A stretch of 64,000 bases of DNA from Dactylellina haptotyla. Lineage: Eukaryota > Ascomycota > Orbiliomycetes > Orbiliales > Orbiliaceae. Positions within the stretch are counted from its first letter, which is position 1, and each line of letters begins with the position of its first letter. The notes under the pieces were generated by a model. The model saw only the letters and a list, made by a program, of their open reading frames with translations. It made no database searches and had not been told where the DNA came from. The position numbers and the translations under genes were made by a program. Shown piece after piece: positions 10,216 to 22,211 of this stretch. The stretch lies in assembly GCA_031310005.1 (NCBI GenBank), contig CM062383.1, positions 2,232,001 to 2,296,000 on the forward strand, given 5' to 3'.

Positions 10216-13200
10216 GTGTTCCATCTCGCGAATATGGCGCAACAATATCCCGATTGGAACGAAAGAAATTCGAATCATGAGGATACTCATGATAACGTAT
10301 CCCCCCGTCCTCTTCAATATGGAGGCAACCTGAACTCTTACAACGGTATAACAAATGCCATGTCCTCATCCATGCAGTCTCTTCATAGCGAAGTCAGTCA
10401 GCACTATGAAGATATGAGCAACCCGGGTCGTGCATACTCGACCAATCAAGACCACGGTCAGCCCTACCATATAGGGAGTAGCCAGCATCAACATCGCGTA
10501 GCCACAGCAGAGCATCTTCCATCCGGCCAAAATCATACTCGGCCGGCGCTGTATGCTAATTCGTGGCATCAGGGACAGTCTGCATATGAGGTATACGAAC
10601 CTCCTTCTATTGCGCGACGAGCTACCTCCTTCCAGCACGAAGAAGGCACAGGCTATACGACAACTCCCGCGTATAGCGGTCGACACAGTCGTCGTAGTTC
10701 AAATGCCAGATCGATCGGACAAGCAGTCGGTCGCACTAGCAGCGAACAAGGGGAGGTATATAGCACCGCGATGCCTAGCCCTAATCCTCACGGCCCGGTC
10801 CCTGTACCGCGAACCTCTGCTACTTCCCTACACCACACATATGCACATCATAACCAAGATGATGCGATCATGCCGCAGCACCAAGCATCTTCTATTGACA
10901 CGACCGCGGTGTCGAGGCGTTCCCATCAATCATATAGAAATGGGCCCATGTCTATTAGAAGCCCTACAATTACGGATGGTGAGCCAATGGCGTTTGAGGT
11001 AGACGGGCATCCGGTAGGCCATTCCACATCGGGTCATCCATACCATTTCCCGACAGCCCCAGATACCACGGTGATCAAAGAAAGTGCAACAGATGAGAGA
11101 AGCATTGCTACTAGTGGCGACGATGAGACATGGTTGTCAGGCAAGATTTAAGGTCCGTGATTCTCCACAACCTTGTTTGGTTACCTAAATGTCTAACGAG
11201 ATCAAAACAACATAGACGTCAGCTACATGAACGCCATGTGGGTATGATAGCATTGACTGGGTAAGTAATCGCAATAGGCGCTTCTCAATCTTTTCTGATA
11301 CGTCTAACACTCTAAGAATAGAGCAATTGGAATAGGACTATTCCTCACATCAGGCAGAGTTCTAAAAATTGCGGGTCCTGGCGGCGCCGTTCTGGCATAT
11401 TTCCTAATGGGCACGGTAGCAAACGCAGTAATGGCCTGCCTCGGCGAGATGACTGCATTAATTTCAATTCCAGGTCCAATGTCTGAGTTCGCCAGTAGAT
11501 TTGTGGACGATTCTCTCGGGTTCGCTGTTGGCTGGATGTTCTGGTAAGTCTGCGATCCGAAAAACCACAAACCTCTGCGTTGCGTACTTTATTTGCAAGG
11601 GATATAAACTCCTTGGGTTGCTAACATATGTCCAGGTTTACTCATGCAATCGGGTTAGCATCAGAGACCACGGCCGCTGCCATTCTCATGACGTTCGTTT
11701 ACAAAAATACCGGCGTCACCACAATTCCAACACCGGAATTCGACTGGCCGCAACGAGTATTCGCATCAGACGCGGTCTGGATCGCGATATTTCTAATTTT
11801 GGTACTCTTGGTGAATTTGCTGCCGGTTCGAATCTACGGCGAGTTTGAATATGTATTCGCTTGGATTAAACTTACATGCATTATTGGACTAATCTTTGTC
11901 ATGCTGGTTCTCAACTTACGATGTAAGTAAACACAGGGGCAGGGGACCGGTCGAAAGTTAATTATGCTAACGATTCCATTCACAGCAACCGATCGGTACG
12001 GCAGGGACGGCGCTATAGGCTTCCGATGTAAGTACCTATGAGATATACCAGTATTCTCCCAGATCCTAATAGCATATCACACAGATTGGAGCGCATGTAC
12101 CCCCCTCAGCAGTCAACAGTACACTGCAAATTGCACGCAACACCCTGAATGGGGGTTCTTCTCACAAGCCTTCGATTCCGGCCAGCAGAAGATCTGGGAG
12201 AACGAATCAGACCCCGTAAGGGCCAAGTATCTTGAGCAAGACGGTGATCTAGGGAGACTCAAGTCCGTCTGGACAGCCCTCACGCTCGCATTCTACGCTT
12301 ACCTAGGCATGGAGATCATATCGGTTACAGCAGCCGAGTCGCGGGCTCCAGCCCTCTCAATCAAAACATCTACCAGAAAGATGTTCTGGCGTCTTGCTAC
12401 GCTCTATTGCCTTGGAATGGTACGTATAAACCAACTGTCACCCCATATGCGTAGTTAATTTAGTAGTAACAAAAACAATCATTTCAAGTTTGTCGGCTCC
12501 CTAAACGTTCCTTACACACACCCAAATCTCCTATCCCTCCGTCCAGATAACAGTGAAATCCAAGGCAAAGTGTCTCCCTTCATTATCGCCGTGGTAGAAG
12601 CCGGTATCACCGGTCTCCCCAGCTTCCTAAACGCCCTCTTCCTATTCGCCGCATGGAGCGCAGGCGTATCAGCCCTCTTCGTCTCCTCGCGAACCATGCA
12701 CGCAATGGCGCTCGCCGGCCACTTCCCCTGGCCGAAAATGAAGGAAGTAAACCGCTTCGGGGTCCCCGTTAACGCAATGCTCCTCTCTTGGTCCGTCGGG
12801 TTCCTCGCCTTTCTGCAGAGCGGGAACAACGCACAGGAAGTCCTCGGGTACCTCGTTAAATTGGGGACGATTTCCTGCTTGATAGTTTACGCTTGCATTT
12901 CGGTGTCGTATATTCGGTTCTTCGAAGGGTACGTTCTTCATCATCGATATCTTATAGCACTAGAGTTGGAACATTTTGACTGACATTTCCTTGTGCACAT
13001 GCATGCATGTACGAAACAGCCTCCGACATAGAAATACATTCTCCCGCCGCGATCCACATTATCCGTACCGCTCTCGGTTCCAACCAGTTAGAGCATGGTA
13101 CGGTCTGATCGGGTCAAGTCTCGTCGTGATTTTCAACGGGTGGGAGTTCTGCACGACAGATTTTATCGATGAAGGGAGCGCAAGAGCCAAAGGTTTCATC

Positions 13201-13439
13201 TTCTCTTATCTCGCCGTAAGTTTTTTACATTCGAATATCTTCCTGAATCTAAAACGCTTACTAAACTATGTGCAACCTAGTTTGTCGGCTTTATCGTTCT
13301 ATATCTAGGGCGAAAGCTTATCACAAAGTCTGAGTTCGTCCCTGTTGCATCAATGGACTTTGCTGGTGCGAGGTTAAGGCAAGATGTCGAAATTGTTGGC
13401 AGGCATTGGTTGGTTAAATTCTGGGACTGGCTGAAGTAA
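10216..13439 (+). CDS. SSY1: Amino-acid permease, Ssy1-like sensor candidate
   Basis: Nine exons are read: 10216-11135, 11216-11260, 11322-11543, 11636-11922, 11986-12027, 12085-12419, 12489-12928, 13020-13215 and 13281-13439. Starting at the second ATG (10234, MAQQYPDW) the protein is about 875 residues. Residues 1-300 form a polar His/Ser/Gln-rich tail. The permease domain then begins with GMIALTGAIGIGLFLTSGR, matching TM1 of the fungal YAT amino-acid permease family (APC superfamily), and the ~12 TM segments continue to the end. Later signature segments include AFYAYLGMEIISVTAAE (TM6) and ALFVSSRTMHAMALAGH (TM8). Ordinary YAT permeases have tails under 100 residues. The long tail, the total length near yeast Ssy1 (852 residues) and the enlarged, Cys-containing TM5-6 loop suggest the plasma-membrane amino-acid sensor Ssy1 rather than a transporter. 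The first donor (GTCAGG) is weak, though the branch site and acceptor look good. Confidence 0.82.
12997..13010. promoter_or_regulatory. CATGCATG palindrome ACATGCATGCATGT in a permease intron
   Basis: A perfect 14-bp palindrome lies in the eighth intron of the Ssy1-like gene, 9 bp before the acceptor AG. It contains the CATGCATG word twice, overlapping. Motif-based annotation only. Confidence 0.3.
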
Positions 13440-13903
13440 CGGTTAGTATTGTGGGATTCTCGGACTTAAATTTTGCTTTTTAATCACCATAAGAGCTTTG
13501 AGTTTTGAAGTGTTCGAATAATTTTTAATTCTTTCGAGTAATTAATGGTCTCTAATTATATTAATATTGTGGTATTTTATACCAAGCTGCCCTTCGCAAG
13601 GCCGTATTTAACTTGTAAAAGTTCTCAAACTCCAAAAGCGAGAGAAAAGACGAAAATACGATAAAAAAAACAAAAAAGAAAGAGAGAAAGGACAGAAGGA
13701 AAGAAGGAAAGAAAGCTGTAATTAAACAAGAAAGAAGTGAATAAGAATACCAAATCCAAAACCAGCAAGAAATCAATGCTCAAAGAACGGCAGAAAATCC
13801 AGCAAAAAATCCAGCTAACTTTTCGTTAACTCCCATAAATATGTATAATCAAACGCCCCTTCCGCCCATTAATTCATGTTTGTGAAATTTCATAAACGAG
13901 TAT
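13440..13903. other. Convergent intergenic spacer
   Basis: This is the shared 3' region of the permease and the small minus-strand gene. It is AT-rich, with a purine-rich stretch (GAAAGAAGGAAAG type) at about 13660-13740. No gene is seen. Confidence 0.6.
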
Positions 13904-14337
13904 TCAGGCATCCTCGTCGTCGCTCTCGTCGCTCATAATAGAAATCGAGCATCGCTATAGAAAGAAATAAAAGTTAGCAGTCTGTCGCAATTGATTAGAC
14001 AGTGATATTATCAAAAACTTACCTCAACGTACAACGGTCCCTGCTTCAAGTCAACATTAACAACATCCAACGCCCGTCCGTTCTGATACATCATATACGC
14101 CTCTCCCTTCTCCTTGTAATCCCTCAAGATAGCCTGGAAGTTCGCTCTAAGCGGGCTACCTTCCGGAAGATCGGCGAGTTCTGCTTCGAGCTTGTGAATG
14201 CGGGTGGACAAGTCGGCGCCGCTGTAGAGTACTGCGGTTCTAGGAGCCAAGGAGACAGGGAGAGGGATGTGGGATGTAAGGCTGGCGTCTGCAGTGGCAG
14301 AGGCACGCATGTGGAGCTTTCGGAGAGTAGCAGCCAT
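13904..14337 (-). CDS. Small conserved-looking protein, unknown function
   Basis: Two exons (14337-14023 and 13954-13904) encode 121 residues. The 68-nt intron has a clear GTAAGT donor, a GCTAAC branch site and a TAG acceptor, which strongly supports a real gene. The protein starts MAATLRKLHMRASATADAS, a basic, Ser/Ala-containing start that could be a mitochondrial presequence. It continues with a charged helical segment (RIHKLEAELADLPEGSPLR) and ends in an acidic tail, MSDESDDEDA. I do not recognise the family. The upstream in-frame ATG at 14406 is less likely because the sequence between is AT-rich leader-like. The gene converges with the permease and is separated from it by 464 bp. Confidence 0.75.
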
Positions 14338-16274
14338 GTTTATTTGATTAATCGAGTGGTAATTATTTAGAATGTACTTTTGTTTTAAAAAGTTGATATC
14401 TTTCAAAGATAGTGGTTGAGGGTTTGTTATATAATCTGAATGAAGGCTATGACGTAGTGTGTTGTTGAATAGTAGTGGTGGAGAGAATATATTCCGAGAT
14501 GATTACTTTTTTGCCTCCGATGATATAATAAGTAATATAAATAATGATATATATTACCCGAGTAATATACCTATGGAAAATCCGCTGCTGAAGTATACTG
14601 ATATAGAGAGAGAAATAGCTAATCCATAGGGTGGCCATGAAGCCGGAATATATACACCCAACAGTGTGGCTGTATTTCCGTCGCAAAAAACCAGGAATTC
14701 ATTCTAGAACAACGGAAACACCAAGAAAACGACATAAGCCTTCTTAGCAAACCAAACTTGTTCTAGAACGCTGCAAATTTCACGCACAGGGGGTGCTGCA
14801 AACTAACGTGCTGAACCTGCACCGTTGACATATCCGGCGCAGGGAGAGCACCGATCTGTTGCTTCGTTCGACAGGCGAGTTTCCAAACAGAACCAAGGTC
14901 AAGCCCTGTCCTGTCCGGGGCGAAGCTATTCAAAGTAGCAATCAGGGCCAGGGAATTTTCAGGGAAAGCTAAACCCTAAAAATAGACTGCGAAGCGAGCA
15001 TGGAAAGACAGGAAGAGGAAACCGGTAAAAGTTTTGTTTGGGGAGCTCAAATGTAGTAAAAATGGCCGTTTTCAGGGCCTCTAAAAATCAAAAATGTGGT
15101 AGTGGTGTCTTGCCTGTTTCATAGATAACAACGCCCTGAAGGCCGGTTTTGGGCGGGGATATGCAAACGTCAGAACGTGGAGTTTCCAGACGACGGCGCT
15201 AGCCCGGACTGCAACAGTTGCATTTATGATTTTACGAACAGGGTGAGGAACAGCCACGCACGCAGGGTCTGATCGTCGACACCTTGGGGGCCGGTCCGGT
15301 CTGGGTCGGTGAATCAGAATTCGGAGGTGATGCATCCAAGCCATGATGCTGAGGAAGTGCTTCAATACATCACCTTACTTCTCACTGTACTACAGCCAAT
15401 GTTGACGATCACAATATAAGGAACACAGTTTCAGGTAAAATATGTAAAAAGACATCAATTCTATCAAACACCCTTCACGAAAGTAGCAATAATAAACATG
15501 ATGCTTCAACCTATATAAAAAATTCCGCACAAAGGAAGTATCCGTTCCGGTCCTGTCCAGCAATCCGTTTTCGCGTCCTAGAAAATAAAGAGTAAAAAAA
15601 ACTATACCTATGAGATATTCCCTCGCATATGTACGCCATGCCTAGATAGGTTTGGCGGAGAAGTTTGTTCCAGTAGATCAAGATCAAGATCAGGATTCTA
15701 CCTCTATCAAACTCTCTTTCGTAAATAAGGCTGGGGATTAGCTGCAAAGAATGATCCAACTTGATCATCTTGCTGTAAAAGATTGGTCTTACCCGTGATA
15801 TAGTTGAGAAAAGAGGAAATGATAAGGGGAAAGGAGAAGAGGATGTTGAACCGCGATGCAGGAAGGGGTATAGATGTGCAGACGCACGCATTACAAAAAT
15901 TGCGGCAGGTGAAAAAAGGACCAGAAAACAGATACAAAGTAAACAGTAATGGATAGAGTTCCAGGAACATCAAACATATTCCATACTTACCCGGCCGGGA
16001 CGTTAAGAAACATCACACGCTACCAAGAAAATTCGAGTTGGAATCCAATAGTAGAAGTTAGTAGTTGAGTATGTTGATTTTGGCGGATGAGGGTCGGAAG
16101 AAGGAAAGATTGTTTTGTCGAATATAAAAACACCGTGACGCCGTAAATATGCGATTATTTTTTGAAAAGTTGAAAAGTCGAAAATTTGAGAAAATTTAAA
16201 AGAGAGAGAACGTTGGACGCAAGAAAATTAATAAGCCTAGTTTCGCAAGTCCAGGTCGTTCCGTAGGTATCTGA
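14338..16274. other. 1.9 kb intergenic region, no gene recognised
   Basis: The region contains the promoter of the small gene (AT-rich, with TATA-like sequence around 14420-14600) and the 3' flank of the acidic orphan. A short (AAGATC) run, three copies, occurs near 15680. Open frames here are short and lack family features. Confidence 0.6.
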
Positions 16275-19200
16275 TCAGGTGGTCTTAGGCTTCTTCGAAG
16301 CTGGGATAGGCGACGATCTAATTTCTCCATCATCCGAAAGTTCGTCCTCCTCTTCTTCGTCGTCTTCTCTAGCTCTCTTTGCTGTCGAGGCAGTAGTAGA
16401 TAATGCTTCGTGTTCGAGTCCAAAGAGCAATTCATCGTCTTCATGTTCATCTGACTTTGGCTTTTTGCTAGAAGGGCTAAATGGTACTGGGTAGTAGGCG
16501 AATTCAGCGTCATCTAGATCAAGCTCTTCTTCACCTATGAGTTCGGTGGATTCAGCGAGATCATGTGGTGCCTCATTTTCCATCTCGGGATACGAAATAG
16601 CATCCTGGGCATTTCCCTCCTCTTCATACTCGTATTCTTCGATGTTGGTCTCGTCATCTTCAACATACGCCCACTCTCGCCCGTTCCAGTCGTTAGTTTG
16701 GTCAGTATGCCCATCTTGTTGGTCAGCTTCCAATGCTGCGTTGACATGTTCTTCGCTTTCGGGGGCCTCGTGCAAGGTGCTAGAAGACTTAGTATCTTCA
16801 TCAGGAAGGCGGGTTGGCTGTTCATCGGTTCCAGCCTCTTGATCTTCGAAATTCAAGATGCCGTCATCTAAAGAGGTGAGGAGTTCATAATCGTAAGTAT
16901 CAGGATTGTTTATTTGGTTCCCATCTATTTCTCCTTCTTCACCATCGTCGAAGGTGTGATGCTCCATACCTTTGCTTGGTTCATCACCCTCATTCTCGAA
17001 CTCCTCTTCCTCGTGCTCACTCGGTGTCGCAGGGAGTCCGTAGCTACGAGGACCGGAGTATGACTGGAGGACAGAAGTGTCCTGAGGCTTTTCTCGAGCA
17101 GTGACGAAGCTTATTTCATCGTCTCTATTAAGACTAGCCTCGAACTCTTGATCCACGGCAATCGGAGGCTGCTCATTTGTTGAAGCGTGGGGGCTGGTAG
17201 GTTGTGAGTATTGGGTTTCCGGGATATTGAGGGATCCATCAACGTTGGAGTTTCCGTGGACCAGTGCTGGTTTGTTTCTATCAATACTTGCCTGGGATGG
17301 ACTCTTGGGAACATCAACATTGGCCGGATGTGCTTCGGGTTCAAGCTCTTCATCGTGGGTTTCCGTTGGATAGTAGGGTTCCTCCTCTTCCGCTTCGTAC
17401 TCTTTTTCAAAATCTTCCAGTTCAAGTTCCTCATCATCATCGTGTTCTATTTCTTGTTCTGAGATGGGCTTTTCATGCGGGTTAGTCACTTGTGAGGTAG
17501 CCTGGCCTTGCATTCCTATTTGGCTTGGCTTTTTATCTTCGTTCTGATGTTCCGAGGCGGCGATCTGATTCTTGCCACGTCGTTCGAGAACCTGCTTCCA
17601 AGCTGCGAGACCGCCTCCTCCAACAATATGGCTATGTATGATCTCTAGCTTTGGAATATACCTCTTTCTAGAGGTAAGAGATATGTATAATGGTTGAATC
17701 TCGCTAATACCATCTTGGGTGGTCAGTTTAGAAAAGAGACCGATGATATCATAAAGCGTAAAATCATTCATCTGGACATTTTCCTGTTGAAACAAGTCAT
17801 GTTAGTAAATATTCCAACAAAATGGTATGTTTTCAGTGGAAACGTACCTCTTCAAATTCAACACCGAGTGCTGTGAAGTTCAATACTATTTCTTCAGATG
17901 CATGGAACTCCTCGCCGAGGACATCTCGTAGGGATGCGACGAGCTTGCTCAACGGAGATCCAACGTGGGACCGGTCAGGAAGGAAGGATGTCTCGGGGAG
18001 CTTTGTACGCTCTCCAACAACGGGGAAAAGGGAAAATTCGAGGTCGCGATAAACAATAACAACTGGGTGATTGAGTAAGCGGTCTTCGGTAGATGATTCG
18101 GCGTGGCTATCCTCCTCGACCGACTGATGGGCAGATTCATCATAAGCCTGTTCCTCTACGGCATGTGATGGCTGGGAGGCTTGTTCGATATGAGATTCAT
18201 GGTTAGAGTGCTGGGAGGGTTGGGGAGAATGGATTTCAAGCTCGGAATGGAAAGAAGGTCCAGCGGACTCTTCTCCAGACGGCTCTTGGAGAGGGGATGT
18301 GGGGATTTCATGGTTAGTTGTGTATTTGGGGGCTGGGGGACTTGCTGGTGCCCCTTGACCATCGGGTTGCGTCATACCGGCAAGATACCACTCCCTCTGG
18401 CCTACCTCCGGAGTTGGGTTCTCTAGAGGAACGGTATCAGCTTGACTGATTCTCAAAGCGTCGGCGGACGAAGGTGGCGTTTGATGTTTCAGAACTTCGA
18501 GGTTTTTGTTCTGCGGGGTGCCTGAGCTCTCCAGATGAGTGGGAGATTTGGGTGGAGGCGTTACGGTGTCCGTGGGAGGCTGTGACGGTTGCGATGGTTC
18601 TACTACCTCTACTGTTGGACTGACAGTCGTGTGAGGTTCTTCTATGGCCTGCTGTAACTGGGATGTAGCTGTTTCTGCCTCGGCAGGGTCTTGAGCTGAA
18701 GCATCTTCGGGATGAACAGTATCCACAGGCTGCTCCACCGCAGCCGACTGCCCCTCGGCTTCCGGGTACTCCTGGAAGGATGTGGGCAAGACGGGTGAGA
18801 CGAGTGGTGCCGCATTATCAGATGCGTTTGTCCTGGGCTCGGCGGACTGGCTGGCAGCTGTCGGTTGGCTCTGTGGCTGGTCGTGTATTTGCGGTTGCGG
18901 CTGTCGTTGCTGCTGCTGGCCTTGTTGGGCCGGCTGGAGGGCCTGGAAGTTAAAAGCAGAGGCGAGTTCGGGCTGATCGGCATCGAGCATAACTTCATTA
19001 ACGACCTGCCCGAGCGCGTCGTCGACCATTTCTTCGTCATTTGCTTGTTCCATGGTTTGCGCGAAGAGTGGGTTGGGCGTGGGAACATTGGTGGCCTCGG
19101 CCATAAAGTCGTCCTCCGCGGTGGCCATAGGAGTGGCAAGGTCGTCAAGGTTCATATCACCATCGTCATCATACTGGTCGATGTCGAGGTCCACGTCGAA

Positions 19201-19449
19201 ATCTTCATCGCGCGGGGCGTTAGCCATATCGTGGTCGCTCGAGAATTCGCCATGGCTAACGGTCACCATCGGGACGGAGAGGGACGGGGCGATGTGCATC
19301 TGGTTCTGCATTTGGGTTTGAGGGTCCGTGTTCATTTGGCCGAACAGCGGGGTGGGGTTATGTTGGTCGAAGGAAAAGGCAGCGCTGGCCGAGAAGGAGT
19401 CGGCGGCGTTCTGACCGACGGGGTTTGGGTTTGGGAACGCGACGCTCAT
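16275..19449 (-). CDS. Acidic, largely disordered orphan protein
   Basis: Two exons (19449-17848 and 17783-16275) encode 1036 residues. The 64-nt intron has a GTACGT donor, a CTAAC branch site and a CAG acceptor, and it joins GVEFEE to ENVQMNDF in frame. A folded core lies around the junction, roughly residues 460-610. It includes VVIVYRDLEFSLFPVVGER, a SEEIVLNFTALGVEFEE segment and a helical stretch with LYDIIGLFSKL. The flanks are Gln/Pro/Ser-rich (N-terminal half) and Glu/Asp-rich (C-terminal half). The extreme C-terminus has basic clusters (AKRARED, ASKKPKTT) that could be nuclear localisation signals. I do not recognise the family; nuclear location is inferred from composition only. The gene is divergent from coatomer delta across 983 bp. 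Confidence 0.85.
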
Positions 19450-20192
19450 CGTGTCCGGGAAGATATTTTGTGTGATCAGGACACAGAGAGAAGGTTGGCT
19501 AGAGGTGGGGGGTTAGTAGGAAGAATAGTTGCTGTGCATGTTAGACGGAGGATTTTTATTTATTTTGTCGTTAGTATTGGTGGTGGTGTGTATTATTATG
19601 GTGGGATTTTGGGAGAGGTTGACGATATGAGTTGCAAAGAACGTGTGTAGCAGCAACAGGGAACGGAGGAGTCGTTCGTTGATGAGGCGGTTAAGAAGGG
19701 AGACGGAGGTCCGGCTGCGGGTTTAGGGAAAGGCTGTGAAGGAGAAAGAAAAGAAGAGGAGGAGAGGTTTCTATTCTTTCCCTGCGAACCTGCTTTGTTT
19801 CTGAGATGCAGGCGCGTGGGACGGGTTGGCGGTACGGGAGACGCTGGCGGTGAGTCGAAGGCTAAAATAAAAACTGGCCCGAGACAGGGCGAAGGACCAC
19901 GACAAAAAGATATGAGCAACAGCGCGAGGGGAGGAGAGGCTGTTTGAGGCTTTGTGTTCGAGGCGAGGGTCCGGCGGTGATGCGGGCGTCAGTTCGATAT
20001 CCAGCAGAGCCGAATAGAACAAAGATATTCCTACGATGGTCTCGAGAGACGGGCGATGATGGCGAGGAGGTTGATGATGGAGAAGGAAGAAGAAGAATGG
20101 AGGGGAGGATGTGAGGGTGGTCTGCTGAGGTGATGATAAGTGACAGGACGCAGCGAAATTGGCCTTCATTAAACCGCCAAATTGAGGGGCAC

Positions 20193-20237
20193 CGCAACAC
20201 GCCCGCAACACGCCCGCAACACACGCCGCAACACGCC
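20193..20237. repeat. Tandem repeat CGCAACACGCC, four units
   Basis: Units lie at 20193-20203, 20204-20214, 20215-20226 (one-base-longer variant CGCAACACACGC) and 20227-20237. The array is about 200 bp upstream of the coatomer delta start, inside the divergent promoter. It may be a binding-site array or simple slippage; the sequence cannot decide. Confidence 0.85.
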
Positions 20238-20354
20238 CAACGCAGCCGGCAAACAGCAGCGCGCTCACGTGCGGCACCGAACAGGCGAACTGGCAACAAA
20301 CAGCTACCACAACCACTGGAACAAGTAGAACAAGCAAGGTCGAAGAGCACCCAC

Positions 20355-20376
20355 GACAACGACGACGACGACGACA
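20355..20376. repeat. (CGA)n microsatellite
   Basis: A short trinucleotide run of CGA/GAC type lies about 60 bp upstream of the coatomer delta ATG, probably within its 5' leader. Confidence 0.8.
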
Positions 20377-20432
20377 AGCTCCGATTATACTGATACCACT
20401 CTCGCCCATCTCTCAATCCACCATCCCTCGCA

Positions 20433-22211
20433 ATGGTCGTCCTCGCAGCCAGCATCACCACCCGGAGCGGCAAGCCCGTCTTCTCGCGCCAATTCCGCGA
20501 GATGCCCCGGTCCCGCATCGAAGCCCTCCTCGCCGCCTTCCCCAAGCTCACCGACGCCAGCACCCAGCACACCACCGTCGAGGGCGACACCGTCCGATAC
20601 GTGTACCAGCCCCTCGAGGAGTCCTACTACATGGTCCTCATCACGAACAAGCAGAGCAACATCCTCCAGGACATTGACTCGTTACACCTCTTCTCCCAGG
20701 TCGTCGGCAACATCTGCAAGAGCTTGGACGAGCGAGAGATCCTCAAAAACGTCTTCGAGCTCATGAGCGCCTTCGACGAGGTCGTCAGCTTGGGCTACCG
20801 GGAGAACCTCAGCTTGGGCCAGATCAAAACCTTCTTGGAGATGGAATCTCACGAGGAACGCATTCAGGAGATCATCGCCAGAGTACGCAAGATCGTTCAT
20901 ACCTTGCTTTCGCGATATTCTTTATATTTTACGCAATTCACCGCTAACGCCACCAATCACATTCTGTAGAACAAAGAGTTCGAAGCGAGTGAGGAGAGAA
21001 AACGAAAGGCAAAGCAGCTCGAGCTCCAACGAAAGGAGATGGCGAAGAGCGGTGGCCGCCCCGGCGGCATGGGAAACACCGCACGTTCAGGTGGCTTTCA
21101 GTCCTACCAGCCTGTCACCCAAGCTTCCCCAGCTGCCACCGGCACCTACGACTCCTACGAGGCCGAAAAAAACAAGTCCTTCAAGTATGCAATTCCATTG
21201 TAGAAATATATTTTTATAAGCGAACGGAAGCTAACTGTTTTTCTTTTATAGGGCCGCAGCACCAAAGGGCAAAGGCATGCAGCTCGGCCGCAAGTCTAAC
21301 ACATCCTCGATGTTCGATCGTGTGAAGGCTGATCTCGGCCCGGAGGCCGCATCCGAAAGCGCATCCTTAATATCCCACCAAGCTCCCTCTCCAATGGACG
21401 CAACCCCCACCACCCCTCATGGAACTGATGATGGCATCTCCGTCACCATCAAGGAAACACTAGCGGCGGAACTCAGCAAGGAAGGTGGCCTCAAATCATA
21501 CGAAGTCAAAGGTGACATGATGCTACGCGTTACCGACCCCTCCCTCGCAAAGATCAAGATCGACACCTCAGCCGATGCCTCAGATGGAACCCAATTCCGA
21601 ACACATCCCAACGTCGACAAGAACCTGTTCACTAGCAGCAACGTACTGCAGCTCAAGGACTCCAGCAAACCATTCCCGTCGAACGGCCAGTCTCTACCGG
21701 TTCTCCGCTGGCGTCTTGCCGGAAAGCCTGGCGACGACTCTCTCTTACCGTTAACCTTCAACATCTGGGTCAACCAAGGCTCCGGGGATAACTACACAAT
21801 AACCATCGAATACGAACTACAGCACGGAGGTCCTCTTGAGAACGTCACAGTCACCGTGCCATACGCCGGATCCGAGCCGAACGTCAGCAGCTTCGACGCC
21901 GACTTCTCAGTCAACCCGAGCGAAGTCATCTGGAATATCGGCACGGTAGACGAGGATTCCAGCAGTGGAAGCTTCGAGTTCGAAGCGTCTGCCGATGCCG
22001 AGAGTGACTTCTTCCCCATGGCGGTCTCCTTCTCCAAGTCGACGCCATTTGTGAAGGTTCAGGTAAGCTATACATATTTGTTCCACCTAAATTCGACCCA
22101 GAAAGCTAACAGCGGATACAGGTAAACGAGGTGACACTGATAGACGAGGGCGCACCGGTCGACTACGTGAAGAGCATCGAATCAAAGACGGAGAAATATA
22201 TCATCAGCTAG
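20433..22211 (+). CDS. RET2: Coatomer subunit delta (delta-COP)
   Basis: Four exons (20433-20882, 20970-21184, 21252-22062, 22122-22211) encode 521 residues, close to human ARCN1 (511) and yeast Ret2 (546). Delta-COP is part of the COPI coat on Golgi-derived vesicles; it belongs to the AP-complex mu-type subunits and serves retrograde Golgi-to-ER transport. The N-terminal longin-like domain begins MVVLAASITTRSGKPVFSRQ and includes YYMVLITNKQSNILQDIDSL. A charged helix and a Gly-rich linker follow. The C-terminal mu-homology domain starts near residue 275 (ISVTIKETLAAELSKEGGLK), includes LPVLRWRLAGKPGDDSLLPL, and ends VTLIDEGAPVDYV. Each intron has standard fungal signals. The start is the first ATG of the conserved N-terminus. 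Confidence 0.97.

Larger units (their letters stand above)
19450..20432. promoter_or_regulatory. Divergent promoter region, acidic orphan / coatomer delta
   Basis: A 983-bp spacer separates two start codons that point away from each other, so both promoters lie here. It contains a tandem GC-rich repeat, an E-box-like CACGTG near 20266 and a (GAC)n run just upstream of the coatomer start. No separate coding sequence is recognisable. Confidence 0.55.

Noticed and set aside
11141-11215. GC-AG intron at the permease tail-core junction
   Set aside because: The GC donor looks good but shifts the reading frame of the conserved permease domain.
19596-20590. Minus-strand open frames of 100-240 residues in the divergent promoter and over coatomer exon 1
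   Set aside because: They are low-complexity or antisense shadows of the coatomer delta coding sequence.
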